Positions 26,296-35,448 of a stretch of 64,000 nucleotides of DNA are shown here, one piece after another. Both the position numbers and the translations under genes were made by a program. Location of the stretch: contig NZ_BLJE01000002.1 in NCBI RefSeq assembly GCF_009811795.1, positions 992,001 through 1,056,000 on the forward strand, in the 5' to 3' direction. Source of the stretch: Litoreibacter roseus (GTDB lineage: Bacteria > Pseudomonadota > Alphaproteobacteria > Rhodobacterales > Rhodobacteraceae). The notes under the pieces were generated by a model. The model worked only from the letters and a program-made list of their open reading frames with translations, was not told where the DNA came from and ran no database searches. The number at the start of each line of letters is the position of its first letter. The stretch's first letter is position 1.

Positions 26296-27417
26296 TTACT
26301 GAAGGGTCAGGACGAGGTCGCCAATTTCGGCGCGGATCTCGGCTGTTTTCGCAGGGTCGATGCGCCACGCTGTAAAGTCGCCAAGCGGCACCGCGTCAGG
26401 ATGTGGCGGGATATCGGACCGCGTCACGTAATCTCCTGCGACGTAGAATGGTGCAAGCCCCGGGCCGCCTGTCTCGCTCTCATCGCCCATGAGAAAATCG
26501 ATCACCAACCGGGCGGCGGCGGGGTTTTTGGGCTCTGCGGACAAGGCCAGTACGGCCGGGAAGATGATACCTGGCGCGGGAGCTACATCGTTGGCCACCT
26601 GCAGCGCCCAACCTTCCTCTTCGTTGTCGCGGCGGTCTGAATAGCTGGTGAACCCAACGGGCGGATTTTTCTGACCAACCGCCCCAACGGCAGCGTTCAC
26701 ATCGTCGGTCGAACCAACAAGTATGAGGTCATTGGCGAAGAGATCGATGATAAACTTCTCGCCAGCGTTCGCGGCACCGTCCAGGTTGATGGCCTCACCG
26801 AATTCGGTTTGATACGCCGCTTCCATTGCGGCTGATTGCAGCACAATCTCAGTCATCAGATCGAGGTAGTCGCCCCGCTGCAAAGGGTCGACCATCACAA
26901 CGCGGCCCGCCCATTCTTCGCGCGTCAAATCCCAGAGGCTGTCAATGGGCGCGCCATTTGGGTTTGCTTCTTCATTGTACATCAGAACCTTGGTCGACAG
27001 ACGCTGCGCCAGAAGTGGTGATTGGTATTCATCCGGGACCCGGTCTGCGACACGTGGCGGCACGTATTGAGCGATGATCCCTGGTTCGAGCAACGCGGAC
27101 AGCACCACCGGCGCGTCAGAGATGTAAACGACGTCAGCATTGGCAACGCCGGCCTGTGCCTCGGCGGTCAGACGCGCGATCTGTTCCGTTGACGAGATAT
27201 CAAACCCTTGCAGGTCGATGCCTGGATACGCCGCCTCGAACGCCGCCTCGACTTTGCCAATGCGGCTGGTGAAGGAATAGACTGTTACCGTCCCTTCCTC
27301 TTGGGCCAACGGCAGCAGCTCTTCGGCCGTCATCGTATCCATACTGCTGTCTGCCCAAGCGACAGATGTCCATAGCACGGCCATGGCGCTCCAGCGCGTT
27401 ATGCTTTCAAATTTCAT
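26296..27417 (-). CDS. ABC transporter substrate-binding protein (FbpA/AfuA type)
   Basis: Periplasmic protein of 373 residues with a signal peptide of about 22 residues ending AWA. VTVYSFTSRIGKVEAAFEAAYPGIDL (about 39-64) is the classical start of the extracellular solute-binding family 1/FbpA fold, and DVVYISDAPVVLSALLEPGIIAQY follows. I cannot find the adjacent tyrosine pair that binds ferric iron in FbpA, so an organic ligand is more likely. GGGGAGAG precedes the ATG. It is second in the operon after the RpiR regulator, 28 bp away. Confidence 0.87.
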   Translation of the reverse strand: MKFESITRWSAMAVLWTSVAWADSSMDTMTAEELLPLAQEEGTVTVYSFTSRIGKVEAAFEAAYPGIDLQGFDISSTEQIARLTAEAQAGVANADVVYISDAPVVLSALLEPGIIAQYVPPRVADRVPDEYQSPLLAQRLSTKVLMYNEEANPNGAPIDSLWDLTREEWAGRVVMVDPLQRGDYLDLMTEIVLQSAAMEAAYQTEFGEAINLDGAANAGEKFIIDLFANDLILVGSTDDVNAAVGAVGQKNPPVGFTSYSDRRDNEEEGWALQVANDVAPAPGIIFPAVLALSAEPKNPAAARLVIDFLMGDESETGGPGLAPFYVAGDYVTRSDIPPHPDAVPLGDFTAWRIDPAKTAEIRAEIGDLVLTLQ

Positions 27418-27445
27418 GATCTCTCCCCTTAGTGTCTGGTCCGTT

Positions 27446-28282
27446 TCAGTCGAACCGCTCGATCAGTCGCCCCAATTTTTCTAGTTTTTTGAGCGATTGT
27501 TTCTTTGCCGACAGACCCGCGGCGATGACGATAGCGTTGCAGACTGTCATCGGAACCGTGAGCGTTTGAAACCCGTCCACATCCCCAGACCTCGGCGCGC
27601 GCAATAGGTGATCTGGCTGCGGCGACAACATCGCCCCGGTATGGCCGGACATTACGATCGTCTCGACACCGGCTTCGTGCGCGGTCTCGATCAATGGCGC
27701 GTATCCATGCGGTGGACGTCTGAATGCGAACGTGAACAACAAATCACCGTCCCGAAATCCCAAAGCCTGCTCCGCAATCTTGCGGGGATCGCCATCCAAC
27801 TGATGTACTTCCCTGCCAAATCGGCGGAAGCGTTTCGCCATCATCAAGGCAAGAATCTCAGAATTCCCATAGCCATAGAAAAAGAGGCGATCTGCCCGGA
27901 TCATCTTCCGGGCGATCAGATTTATCCGGTCCGCTGATATGCTCGCCTCGGCTTCTTCAAGGGCAAGACGTTCCTGATGCGCCAATCGTCCGAAAACTGT
28001 GCCTGAACTACTTTCGGCGATTGTTCTTTCAAATCGTGTTGCGGTTTCACGGGTGGCTATGAATTCGTCCCGCAGCGCCTCGCGGAACGCAGCATAGCTT
28101 TCGTAGCCCAGCTTCCGGGCCAGACGAGAGGCGGTCGCCTCATGAACGCCGACAGCGCCTGCAAGATCACTTGCAGTCCCCAGCGCTGCGACCGTCGGTT
28201 GATCCATAACCGCCTGAATCAGTCGTTTTTCGTTTGGTGTCAGGCTTTCCGTGCTCCGTGAGATGCTATCGATAATAGACAT
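27446..28282 (-). CDS. MurR/RpiR-family transcriptional regulator
   Basis: Protein of 278 residues from ATG 28282 (MSIIDSISRS); an upstream ATG at 28321 would run through the operator region. The N-terminal HTH_6 domain covers about 1-75, with LAGAVGVHEATASRLARKLGYESYAAFR as the DNA-reading part. A SIS sugar-isomerase domain at about 118-250 (RADRLFFYGYGNSEILALMMAKRF) binds phosphosugars in characterised members. It is the first gene of the ABC-importer operon and is probably autoregulated through two inverted repeats 35-81 bp upstream of its start. Confidence 0.9.
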   Translation of the reverse strand: MSIIDSISRSTESLTPNEKRLIQAVMDQPTVAALGTASDLAGAVGVHEATASRLARKLGYESYAAFREALRDEFIATRETATRFERTIAESSSGTVFGRLAHQERLALEEAEASISADRINLIARKMIRADRLFFYGYGNSEILALMMAKRFRRFGREVHQLDGDPRKIAEQALGFRDGDLLFTFAFRRPPHGYAPLIETAHEAGVETIVMSGHTGAMLSPQPDHLLRAPRSGDVDGFQTLTVPMTVCNAIVIAAGLSAKKQSLKKLEKLGRLIERFD

Positions 28283-28316
28283 TTTGTGGTGCTTCGTCCC
28301 GTGAGTAACGATTCTA

Positions 28317-28363
28317 TGCAAGAATATTTGCAGTATTTATGTAACAGCGCAAGAAATCTTGCG
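28317..28363. promoter_or_regulatory. Twin inverted repeats, probable RpiR operators
   Basis: TGCAA-N6-TTGCA at 28317-28332 and a perfect CGCAAGA-AA-TCTTGCG at 28348-28363 share the half-site GCAAGA. Their centres are 31 bp apart, close to three helical turns. They lie just upstream of the RpiR gene, where an autoregulatory operator is expected. The second repeat is followed on the plus strand by six T residues, so a terminator role is an alternative. Confidence 0.5.
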
Positions 28364-28539
28364 TGAATTTTTTGTAAACAACCGGTTTGGCGGTTCGCGA
28401 AGATCTTTCAGTGCACGCTGCCAGGGGCGTCTTCCTGTCCGCTCAATCAGCCGCATGAACGAAATTTCAGGCACCCCCTTGCCTGCCACCGCTTAAATGT
28501 GCAGCTTTAGCAGTGGGTGATAATCACCACTGACATCGA

Positions 28540-28684
28540 TGTCGGGAGAACCAGACAACTGGTGCCGAAGGAGCAACCGCCTCGGAAACTCTCAGGCCAA
28601 AGGACCGACATAGCTGATAAGACTCTGGAGAGAGGTGCGAAAGCGCCCGCCGAAGGGATAGCGATCTCAGGCGAACGGACAGAG
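28540..28684 (+). ncRNA. Tandem glycine riboswitch upstream of gcvT
   Basis: Two glycine aptamers in series. Aptamer 1 is closed by a P1 of TGTCGG (28540-28545) with CCGACA (28605-28610) and contains the hallmark core segments GGGAGA, GCCGAAGGAGCAA and CTCAGGCCAAAGGACC. Aptamer 2 is closed by CTCTG (28623-28627) with CAGAG (28680-28684) and contains GCCGAAGG and TCTCAGGCGAACGGAC. The short linker is as expected. In known cases glycine binding switches on the glycine cleavage genes, and gcvT starts 86 nt downstream. Confidence 0.95.
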
Positions 28685-28686
28685 GG

Positions 28687-28723
28687 GGCACCACGCGCAA
28701 GGGGTTTGCGCGCAATTGGTGCC
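28687..28723 (+). terminator. Expression-platform hairpin of the glycine riboswitch
   Basis: Outer stem GGCACCA/TGGTGCC (28687-28693 with 28717-28723) and inner stem CGCGCAA/TTGCGCG (28694-28700 with 28706-28712) are joined with a 4-nt one-sided bulge. It begins 2 nt after aptamer 2 and is followed only by GTTTG. The weak T run makes it a poor intrinsic terminator, so alternative pairing or translational effects are possible. Confidence 0.55.
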
Positions 28724-28769
28724 GTTTGACAATAACCAGTCATTGGCCCGTCAGAGAAAGGCGCATGTG

Positions 28770-29885
28770 ATGTCTGAGTTGCTGCAAACGCCGTTACACG
28801 ACCTGCACGTCTCGCTCGGGGCGAAGATGGTTCCGTTTGCCGGTTACGCCATGCCCGTACAGTACGGCCTTGGTGTCATGAAAGAACATTTGCACACTCG
28901 CGCCAAAGCAGGACTTTTTGATGTCAGCCATATGGGTCAGGTCAAAGTGGCGGGGGAAGACGCGGCGGCCGCACTCGAGACCCTGATCCCCGTCGATATT
29001 GCGGGTTTGGCCAAAGATCGACAGCGCTACGGATTTTTCACAGATCAAAATGGCGGCATTCTGGATGATCTGATGCTGGCAAACCGCGGCGATCATATCT
29101 TTGTGGTCGTCAACGCGGCCTGTAAGGCCGCTGATATCGCGCATATGAAAACGCATCTCGAACCGGACGTCTCTGTTACACCAATTACCGGCCGGGCGTT
29201 GCTTGCCTTGCAGGGGCCATCCGCCGAGGCCGTTTTGACTGCACTCAATCCGGCGGCGAAAGACATGTCGTTCATGGATGTCGCGACGCTTGACCTGAAT
29301 GGATCCGATTGCTGGGTGTCCCGATCCGGATATACGGGCGAAGATGGTTACGAGATATCTGTCCCAGCAGAAGATGCCGTTGAACTGGCCGAGGCGCTTT
29401 TGGCCCATGAAGACGTCGAACCAATCGGGCTTGGCGCGCGCGACAGTCTGCGGCTGGAGGGGGGCCTCTGCCTCTACGGCCACGACATTACGACCGAGAC
29501 GACGCCCGTCGAAGCGGCGCTCACATGGGCCATCCAAAAGGTCCGAAGGCAAGGCGGCGACCGTACCGGCGGTTTTCCAGGAGCAGACGAAATCTTGTCC
29601 CAAATCACCGATGGTGTGTCCCGCAAGCGGGTCGGCCTCGTCCCGGCCGGACGGGCGCCCATGCGGGAAGGTGTTGTGCTTTTCGCTGACGAAGAGAGTA
29701 CGGCACCCATAGGGACGATCACGTCCGGGGGATTTGGTCCGACGGTCGGTGGTCCCGTTGCAATGGGCTATGTCAGCGTCGACCACGCCACCATTGGCAC
29801 TACTCTTTATGGTGAATTGCGCGGCAAAAGGCTTCCCCTTCAAGTGGCCAAGATGCCATTCACACCAGCGAACTTCAAAAGATAG
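28770..29885 (+). CDS. gcvT: Glycine cleavage system T protein (aminomethyltransferase)
   Basis: Transfers the methylene group from the aminomethyl-lipoyl H protein to tetrahydrofolate and releases ammonia. It has 371 residues from ATG 28770, preceded by AGAGAAAGG; upstream in-frame starts would lie in the riboswitch platform. Conserved GAKMVPFAGYAMPVQY at 14-29, FDVSHMGQV at 47-55 and SGYTGEDGYE near 186-195 identify it. It is first of three gcv genes and directly under the glycine riboswitch. Confidence 0.96.
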   Translation: MSELLQTPLHDLHVSLGAKMVPFAGYAMPVQYGLGVMKEHLHTRAKAGLFDVSHMGQVKVAGEDAAAALETLIPVDIAGLAKDRQRYGFFTDQNGGILDDLMLANRGDHIFVVVNAACKAADIAHMKTHLEPDVSVTPITGRALLALQGPSAEAVLTALNPAAKDMSFMDVATLDLNGSDCWVSRSGYTGEDGYEISVPAEDAVELAEALLAHEDVEPIGLGARDSLRLEGGLCLYGHDITTETTPVEAALTWAIQKVRRQGGDRTGGFPGADEILSQITDGVSRKRVGLVPAGRAPMREGVVLFADEESTAPIGTITSGGFGPTVGGPVAMGYVSVDHATIGTTLYGELRGKRLPLQVAKMPFTPANFKR

Positions 29886-29903
29886 AAAATGAGGGAGATA
29901 TCT

Positions 29904-30263
29904 ATGAAATTCACCGAAGAGCACGAGTGGCTACGTCCTGAGGGAGATGTGATCGTCGTGGGCATCACCGAGCACGCAACAACCCAGCTGGGGGATATTG
30001 TCTTTGTGGAGCTTCCGGAGGTCGGAACAACAGTAAGCAAAGACGATGAGATTGTCGTGATTGAAAGCGTGAAGGCTGCCTCTGATATTCTGGCGCCTTT
30101 GGATGGGGAGATCATCGAAGTGAACGAAGCTTTAGGCGACAACCCGGCCCTACCGAACGAAGATGCCACGGGCGAGGGTTGGTTTTTCAAGATGAAAGCT
30201 TCGGATCCGTCCCAGATGGACAGCTATATGGACGAAGCCGCCTACAAGGCACTGATCGACTAA
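29904..30263 (+). CDS. gcvH: Glycine cleavage system H protein
   Basis: Lipoyl carrier that shuttles the aminomethyl group between P, T and L proteins. It has 119 residues from ATG 29904, behind a GGGAG ribosome site; the upstream ATG at 29889 would place that site inside the gene. The lipoylated Lys57 lies in ESVKAASD. Length and the N-terminal FTEEHEWL are standard. It starts 18 nt after gcvT. Confidence 0.97.
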   Translation: MKFTEEHEWLRPEGDVIVVGITEHATTQLGDIVFVELPEVGTTVSKDDEIVVIESVKAASDILAPLDGEIIEVNEALGDNPALPNEDATGEGWFFKMKASDPSQMDSYMDEAAYKALID

Positions 30264-30275
30264 GGAGCGCATTTC

Positions 30276-33119
30276 ATGACTTTTACCCCGACAGATTACT
30301 TGCCCTACGATTTCGCCAATCGTCGCCACATAGGCCCGTCACCAGCTGAGATGGCAGATATGTTGCAGGTTGTCGGGGCCAAAGACCTTGATGCGCTTAT
30401 GGATGATACCCTTCCACCCGGGATCCGTCAGAAAGAGCCACTCGATTTCGGAAAGCCAAAGTCGGAAAGTGAGCTGCTGCACCACATGCGCGTGACAGCA
30501 GCGAAGAACACAGTTCTGACTTCGCTCATCGGCCAAGGCTATCACGGTACGGTCACGCCCCCTGCGATCCAGCGCAATATCTTTGAGAATCCGGCGTGGT
30601 ACACGGCCTACACACCGTATCAGCCCGAAATTTCCCAAGGCCGCCTCGAAGCCTTGCTGAACTTTCAGACCATGGTGTCGGACCTGACCGGTCTGGAGAT
30701 TGCGAATGCCTCGTTGCTGGATGAGGCGACCGCGTGTGCAGAGGCCATGACGATGGCGCAACGCGTGGCGAAATCGAAGGCAAAGGGCTTCTTTGTTGAC
30801 GAGAACTGTCACCCACAAAACATCGCGGTGATGAAAACACGTGCGGCCCCGCTTGGCATCGAGATTTTGATTGGCGCGCCGGAGGATCTCGACCCCACCG
30901 CTGTATTTGGCGCCATTTTTCAGTATCCGGGGACATACGGACATCTGCGCGATTTCTCGGACCAAATCTCAAAACTTCATGAACAGGCAGCCATTGGCAT
31001 AATCTCCGCCGATCCGCTGTCCCTGACATTGCTGAAGGAGCCGGGCGCGATGGGTGCCGATATCGCCGTTGGGACGACCCAGCGGTTCGGCGTACCGGTG
31101 GGCTATGGTGGTCCCCATGCAGCCTATATGGCGACCAAGCAGAACTACGCCCGCGCTATGCCGGGCCGGATCGTCGGCGTGTCGATCGACAGTCATGGCA
31201 ACCGGGCCTACCGCCTTAGTCTGCAAACGCGCGAACAACATATCCGGCGCGAGAAGGCGACCTCAAACGTTTGTACCGCGCAGGCATTGCTGGCGGTCAT
31301 GGCCGGGTTCTACGCTGTTTTCCACGGACCGGAGGGCTTGAAGGCGATCGCACAACGGATTCACCGGAAAACCGTCCGTCTGGTCCGTGGATTGGAAGAT
31401 GCAGGTTTCGCCGTCGAGCCAAAAACCTTCTTTGACACGATCACTGTGGACGTTGGGCCGTTACAATCGGCGGTCATGAAGTCTGCTGTCGATGAAGGGA
31501 TCAACCTTAGAAAAGTCGGACAAACGCAGGTTGGCATCACCCTGGACGAACGGACGCGTCCGGATACCATCATGAAGGTCTGGCGCGCCTTTGGGATCAT
31601 GGACCGCGATCCGGGCCTGACGGTCGAGTACCGTCTGCCTGAAAAACTGGTTCGGACGTCCGAATATATGACCCACCCTGTGTTCCACATGAACCGGGCC
31701 GAAACGGAGATGATGCGCTACATGCGTCGTCTTGCGGATCGTGACCTCGCACTGGACCGCGCGATGATCCCGCTGGGATCTTGCACGATGAAGCTGAACT
31801 CGGCCGCTGAGATGATGCCTGTGAGTTGGCCCGAGTTCTCGCTGTTACATCCCTATTGCCCGCAAGATCAGGCCGCGGGGTATCTGGAGATGATCGACGA
31901 TCTGTCTGACAAGCTCTGTGACGTGACGGGCTATGACGCGATTTCCATGCAGCCCAATTCCGGCGCACAAGGAGAGTATGCAGGGCTTCTGACGATCGCT
32001 GGCTATCATCGCGCGAATGGGGAGGGCCATCGCAACATATGTCTGATCCCCATGTCAGCCCACGGGACCAACCCTGCCTCGGCTCAGATGGTTGGCTGGA
32101 AGGTCGTCCCGGTGAAGTCCGCACCTAACGGCGACATCGACCTCGATGATTTCAAAGCAAAGGTTGAGCAACACAGCGAGACGCTCGCCGGTTGTATGAT
32201 CACCTATCCGTCGACCCATGGCGTGTTCGAGGAAACCGTAACTGAAGTTTGCAAGCTGGTGCATGACCACGGCGGGCAAGTCTACATCGACGGCGCGAAT
32301 ATGAACGCCATGGTGGGCCTTTCGCGTCCGGGTGATCTGGGTGGAGATGTCAGCCACCTCAACCTGCACAAGACGTTCTGCATCCCTCATGGCGGTGGCG
32401 GCCCCGGGATGGGTCCGATTGGTGTCAAAGATCACCTGATCCCCCATTTGCCCGGCGATCCCAACACCGGCGAGGGTGCCGTTTCGGCGGCTGCTTTCGG
32501 CTCCCCGTCGCTTTTGCCGATCTCATGGGCGTACTGCCTCATGATGGGTGGTGAGGGTCTGACACAGGCCACCCGCGTTGCCATTCTGAATGCCAACTAC
32601 ATCGCCAAACGGCTCGAGGGCGCGTTCGACGTCCTTTACAAAGGTCCCACAGGTCGCATTGCGCACGAATGCATCATTGACACGCGGCCCTTTGCCGATA
32701 GCGCGCATGTGACCGTTGACGACATCGCCAAACGCCTTGTGGATTGCGGCTTCCATGCACCAACGATGAGTTGGCCCGTCGCGGGCACGTTGATGATTGA
32801 ACCTACTGAGTCCGAGACCAAGGCAGAACTGGATCGCTTCTGTGATGCCATGCTTGCCATCCGCGCCGAGATTGCACAGATCGAAGCAGGTGATATTGAT
32901 GCTGAAAACAACCCGCTGAAACACGCGCCTCACACGATGGAAGATTTGGTGAAGGACTGGGATCGGCCTTACACACGCGAAGTGGGATGCTTCCCCCCCG
33001 GCGCGTTCCGGGTCGATAAATACTGGCCGCCGGTCAACAGGGTGGACAACGTTTGGGGGGATCGCAATCTACTTTGCACCTGCCCCCCTATGGATGTCTA
33101 TTCCGAGGCGGCAGAGTAG
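30276..33119 (+). CDS. gcvP: Glycine dehydrogenase (decarboxylating), single-chain P protein
   Basis: PLP enzyme that decarboxylates glycine and loads the aminomethyl group on GcvH, 947 residues. This is the homodimeric single-chain form, with both halves fused as in Proteobacteria. The PLP lysine is Lys699 in [17 protein letters not shown]. Other signatures are FIGQGYHGT-like [14 protein letters not shown] near 83-96, [13 protein letters not shown] near 505-517 and [12 protein letters not shown] near 593-604. AAGGAG lies 8 nt upstream of the ATG. The L protein is not encoded here. Confidence 0.97.
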   Translation: MTFTPTDYLPYDFANRRHIGPSPAEMADMLQVVGAKDLDALMDDTLPPGIRQKEPLDFGKPKSESELLHHMRVTAAKNTVLTSLIGQGYHGTVTPPAIQRNIFENPAWYTAYTPYQPEISQGRLEALLNFQTMVSDLTGLEIANASLLDEATACAEAMTMAQRVAKSKAKGFFVDENCHPQNIAVMKTRAAPLGIEILIGAPEDLDPTAVFGAIFQYPGTYGHLRDFSDQISKLHEQAAIGIISADPLSLTLLKEPGAMGADIAVGTTQRFGVPVGYGGPHAAYMATKQNYARAMPGRIVGVSIDSHGNRAYRLSLQTREQHIRREKATSNVCTAQALLAVMAGFYAVFHGPEGLKAIAQRIHRKTVRLVRGLEDAGFAVEPKTFFDTITVDVGPLQSAVMKSAVDEGINLRKVGQTQVGITLDERTRPDTIMKVWRAFGIMDRDPGLTVEYRLPEKLVRTSEYMTHPVFHMNRAETEMMRYMRRLADRDLALDRAMIPLGSCTMKLNSAAEMMPVSWPEFSLLHPYCPQDQAAGYLEMIDDLSDKLCDVTGYDAISMQPNSGAQGEYAGLLTIAGYHRANGEGHRNICLIPMSAHGTNPASAQMVGWKVVPVKSAPNGDIDLDDFKAKVEQHSETLAGCMITYPSTHGVFEETVTEVCKLVHDHGGQVYIDGANMNAMVGLSRPGDLGGDVSHLNLHKTFCIPHGGGGPGMGPIGVKDHLIPHLPGDPNTGEGAVSAAAFGSPSLLPISWAYCLMMGGEGLTQATRVAILNANYIAKRLEGAFDVLYKGPTGRIAHECIIDTRPFADSAHVTVDDIAKRLVDCGFHAPTMSWPVAGTLMIEPTESETKAELDRFCDAMLAIRAEIAQIEAGDIDAENNPLKHAPHTMEDLVKDWDRPYTREVGCFPPGAFRVDKYWPPVNRVDNVWGDRNLLCTCPPMDVYSEAAE

Positions 33120-33123
33120 CGCT

Positions 33124-33888
33124 TCAGTTGTCGATGATTTCAGTTGCAAGCTCATATTCAAGCAACTGATCGGTGAGCAGGATATAAATCTCGTCGGGCG
33201 GCGTTGCGAGCGCGTGGCGCATTAAAAGCGGTCCGACACCCATCTCGTCCAGATAGGTCATGACCTCGCCCTGACCGCGCTGGATGTCTTCGACGGCCAA
33301 AAAGGCCGGCAGAACCGTGTTAGTTCCAAAGGAATGCTGATGGACCCCGACCTGCGCGTCTGCATGAACGCGACGCGCTATTCCGCTTGCCAGCACGTAG
33401 GGGCAAGCCGACAGGCAGATATCCGTCGCACCTGCAACGACGTCGAATTCCGCGTCACGGATCGCGCGTCCTATGTCCAATGCATCTCGCACAGACCCAC
33501 CGGGACTATTGAGCCGGATCTGAGTTACGCCGCTCATCCCCTCAAGGGTTTCCGTGAACCGTTCCGCGTCACCTGGACTGATCGCACCGGTTAATGTGAG
33601 AACATCGCTTTCCTGCTCAAAGGCGAGCCGTTGGGGCATGTCGCTCGTATTGGTGTAGGGCCGGGCCGGAGCGTCGGGCCGTGTTGGCCCCAGCGGTGTA
33701 TCCCGCGGCCGGTACCGACGTGTCTGATCACCGGGCAGCACCGGTGTTTGCAGACTGGGTTGCGTCGACGGCCACGCCATATAAGGCAGAGCCGCAGTAA
33801 AGTCGCGCGCCATCAAAATCCCCGCCAGCAAGAGTTGAAGGGCAAAGGTGCCCCACAACATACGCCGGACGGTCAGGCCGGACCTCAC
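33124..33888 (-). CDS. Membrane-anchored ClpP-fold protein (COG3904-like)
   Basis: Protein of 254 residues. One N-terminal span (about 10-28) is followed by a Pro-rich periplasmic linker to about 85 and a ClpP/crotonase-type domain at about 93-250. RLNSPGGSV (125-133) is the oxyanion strand. Ser160 in CLSACPYVLASG and His185 in GVHQHSFG keep the 25-residue Ser-to-His spacing of ClpP, so a serine hydrolase site is plausible. It overlaps the preceding gene by ATGA. Its stop lies 4 bp from that of gcvP, with no terminator between. Substrate and role unknown. Confidence 0.75.
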   Translation of the reverse strand: MRSGLTVRRMLWGTFALQLLLAGILMARDFTAALPYMAWPSTQPSLQTPVLPGDQTRRYRPRDTPLGPTRPDAPARPYTNTSDMPQRLAFEQESDVLTLTGAISPGDAERFTETLEGMSGVTQIRLNSPGGSVRDALDIGRAIRDAEFDVVAGATDICLSACPYVLASGIARRVHADAQVGVHQHSFGTNTVLPAFLAVEDIQRGQGEVMTYLDEMGVGPLLMRHALATPPDEIYILLTDQLLEYELATEIIDN

Positions 33889-35207
33889 CCCGCTTTACCC
33901 TTCGGGGTAATCGGCTGAACCTCTGCCGTTTTGGGCCTGTCCGTCGCAGCAGGGTCTGGCGATCCATGGGCGATCAGGCGTGCATCATCCATCTCCCGTA
34001 TCGCCATCAAGGCTGCGCGCAGCTCTGACAAGGTCAGGGTCTCACCGACGCCTGCACGCTCTTTGCCAGAGCGGATCGCGCTTTGTGTTACCGCGAGGAT
34101 TAGCACCAGAACAGCGGGCAGCAGATCAATCGCAATTGCTCCGGCCCAAGACGGCGCGAAGTTTTCAGCATATTTGATCACGGCATCAGCGGTAGAAATC
34201 GGTGTGTACGTGGTGTCATTTGGCGGTGGCATCGCAATCACGGCTTCGGCTGCTGTCCTCAGCGTGTCGGCGCGTTGACCTAGAACCACCAAGACGGATG
34301 AGATTGTGCTTTGCTGTTCGCCACGCGCTTCACCGGTTCGCCCATCAAGTTCTGGTAGAACGACAGAGGCGGACAAGTCTTGCGCCGCACGCGCCACAAG
34401 CGGGGCCACGGAGAGTTGTCGCAATTGTGTAATGATGCCCGCCAGACGGACAGCTTCTTCGGAAAACTCGATGGACCGGGCTTCGACCGGCCCCGGCTCC
34501 ACCGTCAGGGCCCGCATCCGCGACAGAATGGCATTACCTTCGGAAAATGCGGCGGTCACAAGCGGTTGTTGCGATGCAATCTGGGCCTCAAGACTGCGAA
34601 GCTCATCCGATTTCTGGTTCAGCACGCGGAAAACCGCGCCACGCCCTGCCAGGCCAGACAAATCGCCATTGGCCTCCTGTTCGCCGAGATCTTCAAAAGA
34701 CTGTCTGACCCGCGCGACATCACGCTCCAGCCCCTGTGCGGACACTGCGATCAGATTGGCCTCCTCCAACGACGACTGATAGCTCTGAACCGTACGAGCA
34801 AGATGCTGTTCAACTGCCGCGGCGCCTGCCAAGGCCGCCGCATTCAGCCAAGATGACATCGCAACGATTGCGGCTGATCCGATGGCCATCGAGATCATCA
34901 GACCAATCCGCGATCCCATTGTCCGAACCGCGGGCAAAAGCCGCATAAGGTAAGACCAGAAAACGAAAATGCCGACCGACACAGCGACGGAATATGACAC
35001 CGCCGCGAAAAAGCTCAGCGCACCGTTGTCATCCAGAAGAGAAGATACGCCGAGATAGGTGTAGATACCGGATGCAACGGCCAGAACACCAAGTGCTGCA
35101 CCGGTAATACTATCGAGCCATTTGACGTGTCCCTCAAGCTCCGTCGCATAGCGCACCCCTTGTGCCTCAGCCTGCGAGAGTGCGGCGTGATCATTACCTG
35201 TCTCCAA
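33885..35207 (-). CDS. Multi-span membrane protein with periplasmic coiled-coil region
   Basis: Protein of 440 residues that I do not recognise. About 30 hydrophilic residues precede three closely spaced membrane segments (about 33-56, 66-90, 98-127). A long helical, Glu/Gln/Ala-rich stretch at about 130-340 has heptad character (VEQHLARTVQSYQSSLEEANL, LRSLEAQIASQQPLV). A fourth span near 352-374 (WAGAIAIDLLPAVLVLILAV) is followed by a cytoplasmic tail. It is translationally coupled to the ClpP-fold protein, so the two probably form a membrane complex. Nothing identifies a substrate. Confidence 0.65.
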   Translation of the reverse strand: METGNDHAALSQAEAQGVRYATELEGHVKWLDSITGAALGVLAVASGIYTYLGVSSLLDDNGALSFFAAVSYSVAVSVGIFVFWSYLMRLLPAVRTMGSRIGLMISMAIGSAAIVAMSSWLNAAALAGAAAVEQHLARTVQSYQSSLEEANLIAVSAQGLERDVARVRQSFEDLGEQEANGDLSGLAGRGAVFRVLNQKSDELRSLEAQIASQQPLVTAAFSEGNAILSRMRALTVEPGPVEARSIEFSEEAVRLAGIITQLRQLSVAPLVARAAQDLSASVVLPELDGRTGEARGEQQSTISSVLVVLGQRADTLRTAAEAVIAMPPPNDTTYTPISTADAVIKYAENFAPSWAGAIAIDLLPAVLVLILAVTQSAIRSGKERAGVGETLTLSELRAALMAIREMDDARLIAHGSPDPAATDRPKTAEVQPITPKGKAG

Positions 35208-35448
35208 CGCGGATCCTCCGTTTCATTTGGCTTTATATGGATGTCCTGAGGGTTTTGCCAAAGGATTGCGAGGCGCCCCCGCCGTTTAGGTCAGCCATCT
35301 GGTAGCCGCATCCAATGGCTTAAACTTGCCGGAACCCTCAGTTCTGGGCGCATTTTTCAGCCAATTCTAGGTTGTACTTGGCGGACTTGGATACAAAGCC
35401 ACTCCGCCCACGCTATATTTGGAAATGACAGAGATATCAGAGGTTTCC

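Noticed and set aside
22811-27417. Iron-uptake operon (FbpABC)
   Set aside because: The RpiR regulator, the phosphatase and the lack of a tyrosine pair in the binding protein favour an organic phosphate ligand; iron not excluded.
28794-29924. 376-residue minus-strand frame opposite gcvT
   Set aside because: Shadow of the GcvT coding sequence; the plus-strand protein has clear family motifs.
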